Shown here in pieces: positions 29,657 through 40,318 of a stretch of 64,000 bases of DNA. Source of the DNA: Gammaproteobacteria bacterium (lineage in GTDB: Bacteria > Pseudomonadota > Gammaproteobacteria > UBA6429 > Thiohalophilaceae); NCBI GenBank assembly GCA_024275915.1, contig JAJRYG010000058.1, positions 1-64,000 of the forward strand, in the 5' to 3' direction. Each line of letters starts with the position of its first letter. The first letter of the stretch is position 1. A program made the translations under genes and the position numbers. The notes under the pieces are model-generated. The model saw only the letters and a list, made by a program, of their open reading frames with translations, was not told the DNA's origin and ran no database searches.

Positions 29657-30880
29657 ATGTCACTACGCAGAGTTGTTGTTACCGGTTATGGAATCGTTTC
29701 CAGTATCGGTGCGAATAAGCAGGAAGTTACCGAAGCCCTTCGTGCCGGCAGGTCCGGCATCGAATTCAGTGAAACCTATGCCGAACTGGGTTTTCGTTCA
29801 CAGATTCATGGTCCCATCAAGCTGGACCTGGCCGGACTCATCGACCGCAAGCTCAAGCGCTTCATGGGCGATGGTGCGGCCTTCAATTATCTGGCCATGC
29901 AGGAGGCCATCGAGCATGCCGGGCTGGAAGAATCGGACATTTCCAATGTCCGCAGTGGCCTGATCATGGGCTCAGGTGGTCCGTCCACTTCCAACCTGGT
30001 GGAGGCTGCCGATATCCTGCGTGCCAAGGGCGTGAAAAGGGTCGGGCCGTACATGGTGACCCGTGCCATGTCCAGTACCAACTCGGCCTGTCTGGCCACG
30101 CCTTTCAAGATCAAGGGCGTCAACTATTCCATCAGCTCGGCCTGTTCCACCAGTGCCCACTGCATCGGCAATGCCTCCGAGCTTATTCAGATGGGCAAGC
30201 AGGACATCGTCTTCGCCGGTGGCGGCGAGGAAGAGCACTGGACCCTCAGCGTGCTGTTCGATGCCATGGGCGCCATGTCCTCCAAGTACAACGATGCCCC
30301 GGAAACAGCCTCCCGGCCCTATGATGCGACCCGCGACGGCTTCGTCATCTCCGGCGGCGGTGGAGTGCTGGTACTGGAAGAGCTGGAACATGCCCGAGCC
30401 CGTGGTGCCACCATTCATGCCGAGCTGACCGGCTACGGCGCCACCTCCGACGGTTATGACATGGTCGCACCGTCAGGTGAAGGCGCCGTGCGCTGCATGC
30501 AGCAGGCCATGGCCACGGTCGAGGGCCCCATCGATTACATCAATGCCCATGGTACCAGCACCCCGGTGGGGGATACCCGCGAGCTCGAAGCGGTCAAGGA
30601 AGTATTTGGTGACAACATTCCGGCCATTGCCTCGACCAAGTCACTGACCGGCCATGCGCTCGGTGCAGCCGGGGTCAACGAAGCCATCTATTCGCTGCTG
30701 ATGATGGAAAACAACTTCATTGCCGCCTCGGCCAACATCACCGAGCTGGATCCGGAAGCCGAAGGCTTCCCCATCGTCCGCGAGCTGCAGGAAAACGTCA
30801 CCCTCAAGCGGGTCATGTCCAACAGCTTCGGTTTCGGTGGCACCAACGCCACGCTGATCTTCGAACGCTTCGAAGACTGA
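29657..30880 (+). CDS. fabB: 3-oxoacyl-ACP synthase I
   Basis: [31 protein letters not shown] active Cys; [22 protein letters not shown]. Confidence 0.95.
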   Translation: MSLRRVVVTGYGIVSSIGANKQEVTEALRAGRSGIEFSETYAELGFRSQIHGPIKLDLAGLIDRKLKRFMGDGAAFNYLAMQEAIEHAGLEESDISNVRSGLIMGSGGPSTSNLVEAADILRAKGVKRVGPYMVTRAMSSTNSACLATPFKIKGVNYSISSACSTSAHCIGNASELIQMGKQDIVFAGGGEEEHWTLSVLFDAMGAMSSKYNDAPETASRPYDATRDGFVISGGGGVLVLEELEHARARGATIHAELTGYGATSDGYDMVAPSGEGAVRCMQQAMATVEGPIDYINAHGTSTPVGDTRELEAVKEVFGDNIPAIASTKSLTGHALGAAGVNEAIYSLLMMENNFIAASANITELDPEAEGFPIVRELQENVTLKRVMSNSFGFGGTNATLIFERFED

Positions 30881-30923
30881 TCCCCGGCAGGCCGGGGCCT
30901 TGCTGAGGCCCCGGCCCTTTCCC

Positions 30924-31445
30924 ATGCAAAAACACCTAGCCCGTTACAAAAAGCTCCGCAGCAACAAACTGGCCCGACTGCTCATGGACGGGATATTTGT
31001 CCTGCTGGTGCTCGCCCTGGTGCGCAGCTGGACCCTGCGGGACATGGTCGATGGCGAGGTGCCGGCCTTGCAGGCCGTGCAGCTCGACGGTCGGGTATTC
31101 GATCTTCGCCAGGCGCCACGACCGATCCTGATCCACTTCTGGGCCACCTGGTGCTCCATCTGCCGTCTCGAACAGGATGCCGTGCAGGCCTTGAGCGAGG
31201 ACTACCCAGTGATCACCATTGCCATGCAATCGGGAGATGTGGCGGAAATCCAAAGGTTCATGCAGCAAAACGGGCTCGACTTCCCCGTCATCAACGATCC
31301 CGATGGCAGCATTGCCCGGCGTTTTGGTGTACGGGCCGTACCGGCCAGCTTCTTTGTCGATGCCGGTGACAGTATCGTGTTTCGTGAAAGTGGCTATACC
31401 ACCGGTTGGGGCTTGCGGCTGCGTGGCTGGTGGGCCGGTTTGTAG
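30924..31445 (+). CDS. Membrane-anchored thioredoxin-like (TlpA/disulfide oxidoreductase) protein
   Basis: N-terminal TM; FWATWCSICRLEQDAV CxxC; RRFGVRAVPASFFVD cis-Pro motif. Confidence 0.82.
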   Translation: MQKHLARYKKLRSNKLARLLMDGIFVLLVLALVRSWTLRDMVDGEVPALQAVQLDGRVFDLRQAPRPILIHFWATWCSICRLEQDAVQALSEDYPVITIAMQSGDVAEIQRFMQQNGLDFPVINDPDGSIARRFGVRAVPASFFVDAGDSIVFRESGYTTGWGLRLRGWWAGL

Positions 31446-31455
31446 GCTTTGCGCT

Positions 31456-32595
31456 TTACAGGCGTGCCTTGAGTTGCTGGCTGATCTCGCTGAAATCGTC
31501 GGCAGCCTCGCCGTCCAGATTGCGGGCAATGAAATCCAGCAGCGGCACCAGCTGCTGGATCAGGCTGTTGATATGGGGTTTGAGGGACTCCTCGTGCTCA
31601 TTTTCCAGCAGGTGCAGGGCGGCAGCGATGGACATCCCCTGAGTTTCGGCGGGCTGGCTGAGCAGCGACTTGACCACCACCTGGTTGCCACCGTTTTTCA
31701 TGGCCTTGTCCAGATAGCGGCTGGTTTCCTTGATGATGGCCTTGATGTTGTCGAAATGACTCAGCTCGGGCTCGAGAATGCCGATACTGCAGGTGATCTT
31801 GATTTTCTTCTCAATCGTACCGAAGGTCAGGCTGGCCACCTTTTCCAGCAGGCGGCGGGCGGTTTCAGTGGCATCTTCGACACGGGTTTCACGCATGATC
31901 ATGGCAAATTTTGCCAGCCCGATGCGGGCAGCCATGTCCTCGGCACGGACACTTTTGGCCAGTAATTCACCGACACCCCGGATCACGTAATTGGCCTGCT
32001 CCTTGCCGACACGCAGGAACAGGCGGTTGAAATCATCAATGTCCATGCGCAGCATGATGAACTGGCCACCATGGCGCTGGTTGTAGGCCAGTTGCTCCTC
32101 GGCTGCCTTGAGAAAGTAACGATGTCCTCCCAGCCCGGTCAGCTCGTCGACGGCTGCCTGCTGTTCCAGCCGGTCGGAGGTTTCATTCAGCTTGTTGCGG
32201 GTTGCCTCGAAATGGACATGGGCCTGGGCCCGGGCCTGCAGTTGCACCGAATCGAAGGGCTTGGTGATGAAGTCGTTGGCGCCGTTGTCCAGCGCCCGCT
32301 GCTTGGTTTCCTCGTCGTCTTCCTTGCCGGTGATGATGATGACAGGAATGTGATTGAGACGGCTGTCACTGGCGCTGCGCAGACGCGCGAGCAGGCCGAA
32401 ACCGTCCAGGTAAGGCATGGACAGATCGGTAAAAACCACCTGAATAGTGGGGTCATTGGACAGAATGGTCCAGGCATCTTCGCCGTGCTCGGCTTCGACG
32501 ACATCGTAGCTTTTGCCCAGCACTTTTGACATTGCACGCCGCATGACCCGGGAGTCATCCACGGTGAGAATGCGAGGTTTGGTGGGGGAGGTCAT
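31456..32595 (-). CDS. Response regulator receiver-GGDEF protein with degenerate signature motif
   Basis: REC: ILTVDDSRVMRRAM..VVFTDLSMPYLDGFGLL..GANDFITKP; GGDEF-type domain with RIGLAKFAMI in place of R.GGDEF. Confidence 0.85.
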   Translation of the reverse strand: MTSPTKPRILTVDDSRVMRRAMSKVLGKSYDVVEAEHGEDAWTILSNDPTIQVVFTDLSMPYLDGFGLLARLRSASDSRLNHIPVIIITGKEDDEETKQRALDNGANDFITKPFDSVQLQARAQAHVHFEATRNKLNETSDRLEQQAAVDELTGLGGHRYFLKAAEEQLAYNQRHGGQFIMLRMDIDDFNRLFLRVGKEQANYVIRGVGELLAKSVRAEDMAARIGLAKFAMIMRETRVEDATETARRLLEKVASLTFGTIEKKIKITCSIGILEPELSHFDNIKAIIKETSRYLDKAMKNGGNQVVVKSLLSQPAETQGMSIAAALHLLENEHEESLKPHINSLIQQLVPLLDFIARNLDGEAADDFSEISQQLKARL

Positions 32596-32962
32596 GACTC
32601 GCGTTCACTTCCGCTTGTTATCGTAAAATCCGCACCAAGAATATCTTTTTGTGCCCCGGTTTGCCATAGCCGTGCGGCATATATGTTTTCATTTTGCAGT
32701 AAAGTTATCATTTGCAGCGATTTCAGATACCGGTTTGAGCAGGCTTCAAGTATAGTTATCGGATCCGGAGGGCCGATGTTTAGCGCCTGGAGATGGATTT
32801 AACGGGATTTTTGCGGTAATTCCCGCACATTTCTGTCATATCACGGCATGTCATTGTTTTCGGAAAGGGCTCAATCCCGGAGGTTTTTTCCTGTGTATCC
32901 GCTGCGGCAGCCACATCGGGGGCGATGGCCGGGCGATTGGATCAAGAGTTATGGAGGTTGGA

Positions 32963-33433
32963 ATGTTACGTTGGATGTTGGCCAGCATGATGCTGGCGGT
33001 GGTAGGTCTGGGGGTACAGGCAGAAGAGCTGGCGCACATGAAGCGCTTTGTCGTCGAAGGGACGTTTGCCGATGTCCGGGATGACATCGAAATGGCCATT
33101 ACCGACCGCGGCATGATCATCAACAATGTTTCCCATATCGGCAACATGCTGGCCCGCACCGGCAAGGATCTTGGCCTCGGCAAGAAAATCTACAACGATG
33201 CCGAAGCGCTGGAATTCTGCAGCTCCACGGTTTCACGCCGCATGATGGAAGCCAATCCCCACAACATTATCTTCTGCCCTTACATCATCGCCATCTATAC
33301 CCTGCCGGGGGAGAAGGATATCGTGCATGTGGCCTTCCGCCGGCCAATCCCGGTGGGCAGCAAGGAATCCCGTGAGGCCCTGCAGGCGGTGGAGAAACTG
33401 CTCGACGACATCGTCGCTGATGTGGTCGATTGA
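32963..33433 (+). CDS. DUF302-family secreted protein
   Basis: Signal peptide; TFADVRDDIEMAITDRGMIINNVSHIGNML..ALEFCSSTVSRRMMEANPHNIIFCPYIIAIYTLPGE. Confidence 0.75.
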   Translation: MLRWMLASMMLAVVGLGVQAEELAHMKRFVVEGTFADVRDDIEMAITDRGMIINNVSHIGNMLARTGKDLGLGKKIYNDAEALEFCSSTVSRRMMEANPHNIIFCPYIIAIYTLPGEKDIVHVAFRRPIPVGSKESREALQAVEKLLDDIVADVVD

Positions 33434-33529
33434 GACAGGCCGGAAGGCGGAAGGCGCTGCGCCAAACTTTTCGGCACGCAAACAAGCAAAAAACAGGCCG
33501 TCAGAACCGGCTTGCCACGTCTGTCCTTG

Positions 33530-33570
33530 ACTGGCGGTTGCAAAAGGTCGTTTTCAACCGCCTGCTAAAG
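33530..33570. repeat. Minimal derivative of the MITE-like repeat (terminal inverted repeats only)
   Basis: GGCGGTTGcaaaaggtcgttttCAACCGCCTGCTAA; right half matches ends of copies 2 and 4. Confidence 0.6.
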
Positions 33571-33605
33571 CTCCTCATGCGGTCAGCCGCTATACCCTGA
33601 TACCG

Positions 33606-34517
33606 ATGGGGGAGTCGATGGGTTTCAACGAACAACAGCAGAAAAAAGATCAGCCTACCGCCAAGAGTCTGGTCACCGGTTCGATCCGGCTGGTCTCCCT
33701 GCCGGAAGTCTGCCTTCGGGTCAACGAGATGCTCGACGACCCCGATACCTCGGCCAGTGATTTTGGCCAGGTCATCAGTCAGGACACGGGACTGACCGCC
33801 CGTCTGCTGAAAATCGTCAACAGTTCCTTCTATGGTTTTTCTTCACGGGTCGAAACCGTTTCCCGTGCCGTGGCCATCATTGGTCTGCGAGAACTGCGCG
33901 GCCTGGTGATTGCCGCCTCGGCCGTGGAAATCTTCTCCCGCATCCCCACCGAGGTACTCAACATGGTGCGTTTCTGGCGCCACAGCGTGTATTGTGGTGT
34001 GGTGGCACGGCTGCTGGCCGAACGCTGTCATGTGCTGCACAGCGAGCGCCTTTTCGTCGCCGGCCTGCTGCACGACATTGGCAAGCTCATCATCTGTAAC
34101 CGCCTGCCCGACCAGGCTCGTCTTCTGCAGGACAAAATCAACGCGCGCGAAGGGCTGGATTTTGAAATCGAACAGGACATGCTCGGCTTCGATCATGCCG
34201 AAGTGGGAGGCGAGTTGCTCAGCAGCTGGCTAATGCCCCAGTCTCTGATCAATGCGGTGCGCTACCACCATTTTCCGGGCGATGCCGGGGAGTTTGAAAT
34301 CGAAGTGGCCATCGTCCACATTGCCAATGCCATGACCGGCATGGCCGAGCAGGGCCTGGATGTGGACGTGGAAATGCTCATTCAGCCGGTGGACGAGAAG
34401 GCCTGGGAGACCCTGGGGCTGGACGAATCGGTCATGCCGCAGCTGTTTGCCGATGCCGGGACCAAATTTGGCGAGGCGCTGGATCTGGTGTTGCCGCAGA
34501 ATATTCCGGGAGGGTAA
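33606..34517 (+). CDS. HDOD domain protein
   Basis: SLPEVCLRVNEMLDDPDTSASDFGQVISQDTGLTARLLKIVNSSFYGFSSRVETVSRAVAIIGLRELRGLV. Confidence 0.85.
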   Translation: MGESMGFNEQQQKKDQPTAKSLVTGSIRLVSLPEVCLRVNEMLDDPDTSASDFGQVISQDTGLTARLLKIVNSSFYGFSSRVETVSRAVAIIGLRELRGLVIAASAVEIFSRIPTEVLNMVRFWRHSVYCGVVARLLAERCHVLHSERLFVAGLLHDIGKLIICNRLPDQARLLQDKINAREGLDFEIEQDMLGFDHAEVGGELLSSWLMPQSLINAVRYHHFPGDAGEFEIEVAIVHIANAMTGMAEQGLDVDVEMLIQPVDEKAWETLGLDESVMPQLFADAGTKFGEALDLVLPQNIPGG

Positions 34518-34558
34518 GCGGGGAAGAACTGCCCCCCTTCAGGGGGCAGCGAAGCTGA

Positions 34559-35104
34559 TCAATAGGTGCCCATGTTGCCGGCAGTCATCGAGGCGGAAAA
34601 CATGACCGATCCGATAACCATGCCAAAGTAGAGAATCCCCACGATCCAGGCAGCAACCACGACACCGGTGCTGTTGGGTGGAGGTGGATTACCGTAGCGA
34701 TTGGGGCCGAGTGTACCTCGCGCAAACAGCAGGTAAAGGGCAAAGAATACATTGATGAACGGGATTATATTGAGCAGGAGCAGCCAGCCGGTCTTGTCCA
34801 GGTCATGCAGGCGCTGGATCCCCAGCATGATCATGATGACGAGGATGGCCAGATAGAGTATGACCATGATACCCACGGCCGCACCACTCATGGTCTGTGG
34901 ATCGGCTCCACCGGTCATCATGGCGGCGCCTCCACCGAGGATCCCCATCAGCAACATGCCGACGAACAAGACGCCGATGGTGTAGACAAAATAACGTAGC
35001 CGGCCAAGCCGCCCGGCGAAGGAAAAGACGTTGATTTGCCCATATTCCCCGCCTGGATCGGCAACCGTGGCATTGGGTGTTGTGTAAGGTGTGGTTTCAC
35101 TCAT
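34559..35104 (-). CDS. DUF805 family membrane protein
   Basis: FSFAGRLGRLRYFVYTIG..IQRLHDLDKTGWLLLLNIIPFINVFFALYLLFARGTLGPNRYG. Confidence 0.82.
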   Translation of the reverse strand: MSETTPYTTPNATVADPGGEYGQINVFSFAGRLGRLRYFVYTIGVLFVGMLLMGILGGGAAMMTGGADPQTMSGAAVGIMVILYLAILVIMIMLGIQRLHDLDKTGWLLLLNIIPFINVFFALYLLFARGTLGPNRYGNPPPPNSTGVVVAAWIVGILYFGMVIGSVMFSASMTAGNMGTY

Positions 35105-35354
35105 CCTTCTTTCTCCTGTTTTGATTCTTTTATTCCTGAAACTCCCCAAGTTCCACCTCCACCGGGGGGGGTGGGGCAGATGGGCTTACCTTATCAAGAA
35201 GACAGCGGACGGGAAACTGCAAAACGCAATTTTTTGCGGTCTGTTCAGGGGCGATCAGGCCGGTCAAAAAGCAAGGGTGAGGGGATGGCGTTGTCCGTGG
35301 CCTGCCTGAAGGAAGTTCCGGGAAGGACTTTGCCCGCATCCTGTCGAACCTGCA

Positions 35355-36668
35355 TCACAGTAGACCACCGGCCTTGATGTCGAGGTACTGGTTGACCAGC
35401 GAGACCGAAAGGTTCTGCGGGTTGACGTCCAGGCACAGTACGCCGGTGTTGCGGATCTGGGTGACGGCCTGTTCGCGCTGCAGCAGGTAGTCACGGGTGG
35501 CGGCGTGGCGCAGGGCCTGGTTGAAGTCGTCGATGGGCCGTTCCAGTTCCTGGTCCAGGGCCTGTTCGCGCATGCTGGCCACCAGAACCAGGTGGCGCTG
35601 GCGCAGCAGACGAATGGCGGGGATCAGTTCCACGTTGTCTTCATCGCGCAGGTTGGTGAGAAGCACCACCAGGGCACGTTTCTTTTGCCGCACCAGCAGG
35701 CGGGTGGCGGCTTCAGCGTAGTCGGGCACTTCGGTGCTGGGCTGCAGGTCGTAGAGGGTGTTGAACAGGTGGTTGATGCGGGTGCTGCCCTTGACCGGCT
35801 TGAGCCAGCGTTCGTTGCCACTGAAACTGCCAAAGCCCACACCGTCACCCTGACGCAGGGCTACCCAAGCCAGCAGCAGGATGGCATTGAGGCTGTGATC
35901 GAAGTGGGACAGCTCGCTGTCGCGGGCCAGCATGCGGTAGCCGCAGTCGAGCAGGAAGATGATTTCCTGATCCCGCTCTTCTTGGTATTCGCGCGAGATC
36001 AGCTTGCGCAGGCGCGAGCTGGCTTTCCAGTCGATCTGGCGCAGGGGATCGCCATCGCGGTATTCGCGCAGCTGGTGAAAGTCCTGGCCCTCGCCGCGGC
36101 GGCGTTGCCGGCGGATGCCCATCTGACTGAGGCGGTTGTCGGCTGCCAGCAGGGTGTACCTGGCCACGGCGGCAAAGTTGGGGTAGACGCGCAGGGTTTC
36201 GTGGCGGGGCAGGCGAATGTTGCGCCGCCACAGCCCCAGGGGTGAGTGCAGGCGCAGCTGGATGAGGGGAAAGGCCAGTTCGCCCCGTTCGAGCGGAGTG
36301 ACCCGGTAGCGGTGCTCAATGAAACCCTCGGCAGGCAGCGTGAGGGTGACGGGCAAATCCTCTGCCTGCATGCTGGCCGGATGATGGTCATGCAGATCCA
36401 GGGTCAGGGGTTTGCCGGTGTGGGACAGACGCAGGCTGATTCGGTCTTCCACCCCCAGGGCCAGGGAACCGGGCAGGTGACGCCGTACCTCGGGAACCGG
36501 CAGGCGCCAGGCCTGCACGGCATCGAGGGTGGCGACCAGCATGGCCAGGGCAAACAGCGTCCACCAGGCAGATTGCAGGGCGGGGTACTGACTGGCGGCA
36601 AAAGGGAACAGTAGCGCAGCCAGCATCAATGCAGCCAGCACCAGTAATAATCGGCGTGTCGGCATCAT
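35355..36668 (-). CDS. DUF58 domain protein
   Basis: GQDFHQLREYRDGDPLRQIDWKASSRLRKLISREYQEERDQEIIFLLDCGYRM. Confidence 0.88.
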   Translation of the reverse strand: MMPTRRLLLVLAALMLAALLFPFAASQYPALQSAWWTLFALAMLVATLDAVQAWRLPVPEVRRHLPGSLALGVEDRISLRLSHTGKPLTLDLHDHHPASMQAEDLPVTLTLPAEGFIEHRYRVTPLERGELAFPLIQLRLHSPLGLWRRNIRLPRHETLRVYPNFAAVARYTLLAADNRLSQMGIRRQRRRGEGQDFHQLREYRDGDPLRQIDWKASSRLRKLISREYQEERDQEIIFLLDCGYRMLARDSELSHFDHSLNAILLLAWVALRQGDGVGFGSFSGNERWLKPVKGSTRINHLFNTLYDLQPSTEVPDYAEAATRLLVRQKKRALVVLLTNLRDEDNVELIPAIRLLRQRHLVLVASMREQALDQELERPIDDFNQALRHAATRDYLLQREQAVTQIRNTGVLCLDVNPQNLSVSLVNQYLDIKAGGLL

Positions 36669-37657
36669 TGGCGCGGCGCGTCCACCTTGTTGAGCAGGGC
36701 TTCGAGCACATGGTCCGCATCGTGGCCTTCCAGTTCCAGCTCCGGTGCCAGCATGATGCGGTGGCGCAGGGCGGGCAGGGCCACGGCCTTGATGTCGTCG
36801 GGGGAGACGAAGTCGCGCCCGGCCAGCAGGGCGGCAGCGCGGGCGGCACGGATCAGGGCGATACCGCCACGGGGACCAGCACCGACATTGATGCCCTGCC
36901 AGTCGCGGCTGGCGCGGACGATGCGCACGGCATAGTCCACCACCTGCTTGTCCACCTGCAGGTGGGCGCTGATCTGTTGCAGGCTGAGGATGCTGTCCGG
37001 TTTCACCAGCGGCGTGATCTGGCTGACGTCGAGGCTGTCGCCCACGGCGCCATGGGTGACCTGACTGACCAGATGCTGTTCCTGGGATTCGTCCGGGTAA
37101 TCGATGAGGATTTTCAGCAAAAAGCGATCCAGCTGGGCCTCGGGCAGGGGGTAGGTGCCTTCCTGTTCCAGCGGGTTCTGGGTGGCCAGAGTCATGAAGG
37201 GCCGCGGCACGTCCAGGGCCTTGCCTTCCAGGGTCACCTGACCTTCCTGCATCACCTCCAGCAGGGCCGACTGGGTCTTGGCTGGGGCGCGGTTGATCTC
37301 GTCGGCCAGCAGCAGGTAGGTGAATACCGGGCCCTTGCGAAGGTTGAACTGGGCGTTGTTGATGTCGTACATGACGTGGCCGGTAACATCGGTGGGCATC
37401 AGATCCGGGGTAAACTGGATGCGGCTGAACTGGCCGTTGAAACAGCGGGCCAGGGCACGCACCAGCAGGGTCTTGCCCAGCCCCGGTACCCCCTCGATGA
37501 GCACATGGCCGGCGCTGAGCAGGCCGATCAGCACCTGGTCGATGACCGTCTGCTGACCAATCATGGCCTTGCCGATCTCCTCGCGCAGCCGGCGGGTAAG
37601 GGCATGAGCCTGGTTGAACTGTTCTTCGGTCGGGACGGGGTGGGTTTCCATGGTCAT
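36665..37657 (-). CDS. MoxR-family AAA+ ATPase
   Basis: LIEGVPGLGKTLLVRALA; LLADEINRAPAKTQSALLEVMQEGQVTLEG; TQNPLEQEGTYPLPEAQLDRF. Confidence 0.93.
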   Translation of the reverse strand: MTMETHPVPTEEQFNQAHALTRRLREEIGKAMIGQQTVIDQVLIGLLSAGHVLIEGVPGLGKTLLVRALARCFNGQFSRIQFTPDLMPTDVTGHVMYDINNAQFNLRKGPVFTYLLLADEINRAPAKTQSALLEVMQEGQVTLEGKALDVPRPFMTLATQNPLEQEGTYPLPEAQLDRFLLKILIDYPDESQEQHLVSQVTHGAVGDSLDVSQITPLVKPDSILSLQQISAHLQVDKQVVDYAVRIVRASRDWQGINVGAGPRGGIALIRAARAAALLAGRDFVSPDDIKAVALPALRHRIMLAPELELEGHDADHVLEALLNKVDAPRQ

Positions 37658-38829
37658 AGTCGTTTCCTGATGCGTTCCAGTTTTTCGATGAGTCGGGTGA
37701 ATTCCCGGTGGTGCCGGCTAACGGGCTCGTTTGGTACCAGGCCCAGCAACTGCCGGGCCTCGTCGATGCCCAGCCCGCCGAGCTGGGCGATGTGTGCGAC
37801 TTTTTCTTCTGCGCTCATGCCGGCCCAGGCCGGATGGCGATGCAGGGCGGTGTGCTCCAGGGCCTCGCGCACCGCTTCGACCAGGCGTGCCAGCTGGCGC
37901 TGTTTCCAGAGGAAATGGCCGTTGGCCTCGATGTGTTCCATGATGCGTCGGCGCACCGGCGGGGGCTGTTGTTGCAGGGGGCCAAAGCGGGGCAGCTTCG
38001 ACCACAGCCAGAGCAGCAACAGTAGGGCCGCGGCGATCACCGCTTCACGGGCGTGGTCCCACAGCCAGCGCCACAGGGGCGGCATGTCGTTGCTGCTCAT
38101 CAGCCAGACATGGCGGGCGTTTTCCACCAGCGCGTAGAGAAACCGGGCGTGGTCGTATTCGCCGAGGCGCCGGAATTCGAGAAAATGCATGCCCGACAGC
38201 ACGGTAATGCGGCCCCGACCCAGGCGGCGCTGCAGCAGGGCGATGCCCTGTCCGGTATCGATGACGAAGTCACCGCGGCGGGCGCCATGGAGGAAGAAGG
38301 CGGGGTTGAACTGCACCTGCAATTCCTTGCCGTGGCCGGGCAGGCGGGCTCTGCTGACTCGCTCGTCCTGATCCTTGTCCAGCAGATAGCGCACCGACAG
38401 TCCCAGGGCGTCGAGCAGGGGGTCGCGCACCCTGACTCGCACAAGGAGAGGACCGTCCTCGGCCTGCTTTTCATATTCTTCCGGCACCACATGGGCCACG
38501 GTCACGACCAGATGGCCGCCGGCCTTCACCCAGTCGAGCAGTGCCTGACTGTGTCTTTCTCCCAGAGTCTGGCGGTCGGAGCTGATCAGCAATACATCAC
38601 CAGGCCGGGGCTTTTCCTGCATATCCTTGATGCTGTCGATGGGGCGGGTTGGTACGCCCATGGTGGTGAGAAATCGCTCGGCAGCCAGCAAGGGGTTGCG
38701 GGCCGCCTCGCCCTGCAGGCCAACGGGCAGGATGATTTCCTTCTTGACCAGGTTCTGGGACAGCCAGAAGCCCAGCAGCACCAGCAGCAGGAAAACGAGC
38801 ACGCTGATGATCGTGGCGCTACGACTCAT
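37654..38829 (-). CDS. DUF4350-type membrane protein
   Basis: N-terminal TM, NPLLAAERFLTTMG..ISSDRQTLGERHSQALLDWVKAGGHLVVT; overlaps moxR by ATGA. Confidence 0.7.
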   Translation of the reverse strand: MSRSATIISVLVFLLLVLLGFWLSQNLVKKEIILPVGLQGEAARNPLLAAERFLTTMGVPTRPIDSIKDMQEKPRPGDVLLISSDRQTLGERHSQALLDWVKAGGHLVVTVAHVVPEEYEKQAEDGPLLVRVRVRDPLLDALGLSVRYLLDKDQDERVSRARLPGHGKELQVQFNPAFFLHGARRGDFVIDTGQGIALLQRRLGRGRITVLSGMHFLEFRRLGEYDHARFLYALVENARHVWLMSSNDMPPLWRWLWDHAREAVIAAALLLLLWLWSKLPRFGPLQQQPPPVRRRIMEHIEANGHFLWKQRQLARLVEAVREALEHTALHRHPAWAGMSAEEKVAHIAQLGGLGIDEARQLLGLVPNEPVSRHHREFTRLIEKLERIRKRL

Positions 38830-40318
38830 GCACGGCCTCCTGCTCGAAGTACTGCGGCCATTGCTGCAACAGTGGCTGAACGGTCTGCTCGTCCAGCGGA
38901 CGATGACCGTAGGCCAGCGCCAGCCAGGCCCGGGTCAGCGTTTCCAGGTAGCGGGTCTTGCCCGCTGGCAGGCGGGCCTGTCTGACTGCCTGCATCACAT
39001 CAGCCTCGGTCATGCTGTCGTGCAGGGCGAGGTGATCCAGATTGATCAGCCGGCTCAGGCTGCCGCGGTAGAGCAGCCCCAGGGCCTGGCGGTGATCACC
39101 GTGCTGCCACAGGCGGCGGGCCTCGGCGCTGATGTCATCGGGCAGGGTTTCGGGTTGCAGTTCCTTGCCAAACAGGTGGCTGGGCGGTGGCGGGCACGTT
39201 TGCTTGTCGGGACGGCGCAGGCCGGTCAGCAGGTGGCTGTAGTTGACGAGGAAATACACCAGCACGGCCAGTACGGTGAGGATCACCAGCAGCTTGAGGC
39301 TGTCGGCAAACCACAGGCTGATACCCGGCAGCTGCAGCGGTTCGGAATCACGCTCGCTATCCTCGAAGCCCGCCCAGCTCTTTGGCAGCCAGATTGTCAT
39401 GGTCTGCATGGTGGCGAATTCTTCGCTGGCGAGGATCTCGCCGATCACCCGCCGGGATTCATCGGCAGGCAGCCGGTCGGCGGGAGGATCCCCGGCCAGC
39501 ACCGGCCCGGGGTGGATGGCGCTCAGGCCCACCAGCAGCAGGATCACAGCGGCCGTCTTGAGCCCCTGCAGACGCTGCGCCAGCCGGCGCAGGCCGATTT
39601 CGATGTCCCAGGCTTCCAGTTCGGTACGACGGTTGATGTAGAGCATGAAGCCGCCTGCAACATAGAAGGGTTCCACGGCGAGCATCGCCAGCAGGTACAG
39701 GCTGCTGGTCATGACTTCGACCCAGTAGGATGAGGTGTCGGAGAAGAAATCCAGCATGCTGTCCAGCCCCAGGTTGGCCGGCAACAGCATGTAGATCAGG
39801 CCATACAGGGCCAGGGTAAAAAAGGCTTCCATGTGCACGCAGATGATCAACAGCCAGATGGCATGGCCACGGGCACGGCTGGCAAGGAGCCGGCTACGTT
39901 CCCGCCGCTTGCGGCCCTTGAGTCCTTCGAGTTGCCACAGGGGCAGGGCAAAGCTGCGGGTTGGCATGAAGCGCAAAAAGGTCAGTTGCCAGAGCAGGCC
40001 GCTGCGGAACATGGCCGGGATCTGCCGCAGGGTGTCGCCGACACGCGGGGTTTCATCAAACAGCTCACGGCTGAAGACGTGCAGCAGAATGCGGTCATAC
40101 AGGGGTTTGAGCCACCAGACGATGAAGCCGACTATCCACATCATGTCCTTGAAGACAATGCACAGGACGACGAACAGGGGCAACAGAAAGGCCAGCCAGG
40201 TCTTGTAGGCAATCCGCCAGTGGGCCTGCACCAGGCGCAGGCCAAGGTCCATGGCCTCGCGATGGTGGCGATGGCGGATGGCGATGGTGATCCTATCGAG
40301 TTGCATGGCGGCCCGCAA
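38819..40318 (-). CDS. DUF4129 domain membrane protein
   Basis: Multiple TM; C-terminal LWQHGDHRQALGLLYRGSLSRLI..MTEADVMQAVRQ..LTRAWLALAYGHRPLDE. Confidence 0.7.
   Translation of the reverse strand: MRAAMQLDRITIAIRHRHHREAMDLGLRLVQAHWRIAYKTWLAFLLPLFVVLCIVFKDMMWIVGFIVWWLKPLYDRILLHVFSRELFDETPRVGDTLRQIPAMFRSGLLWQLTFLRFMPTRSFALPLWQLEGLKGRKRRERSRLLASRARGHAIWLLIICVHMEAFFTLALYGLIYMLLPANLGLDSMLDFFSDTSSYWVEVMTSSLYLLAMLAVEPFYVAGGFMLYINRRTELEAWDIEIGLRRLAQRLQGLKTAAVILLLVGLSAIHPGPVLAGDPPADRLPADESRRVIGEILASEEFATMQTMTIWLPKSWAGFEDSERDSEPLQLPGISLWFADSLKLLVILTVLAVLVYFLVNYSHLLTGLRRPDKQTCPPPPSHLFGKELQPETLPDDISAEARRLWQHGDHRQALGLLYRGSLSRLINLDHLALHDSMTEADVMQAVRQARLPAGKTRYLETLTRAWLALAYGHRPLDEQTVQPLLQQWPQYFEQEAVHES

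Noticed and set aside
35155-35185. G-run CCGGGGGGGGTGGGG in the DUF805-DUF58 intergenic region, possible G-quadruplex
   Set aside because: Does not contain four well-spaced G-tracts; insufficient evidence.
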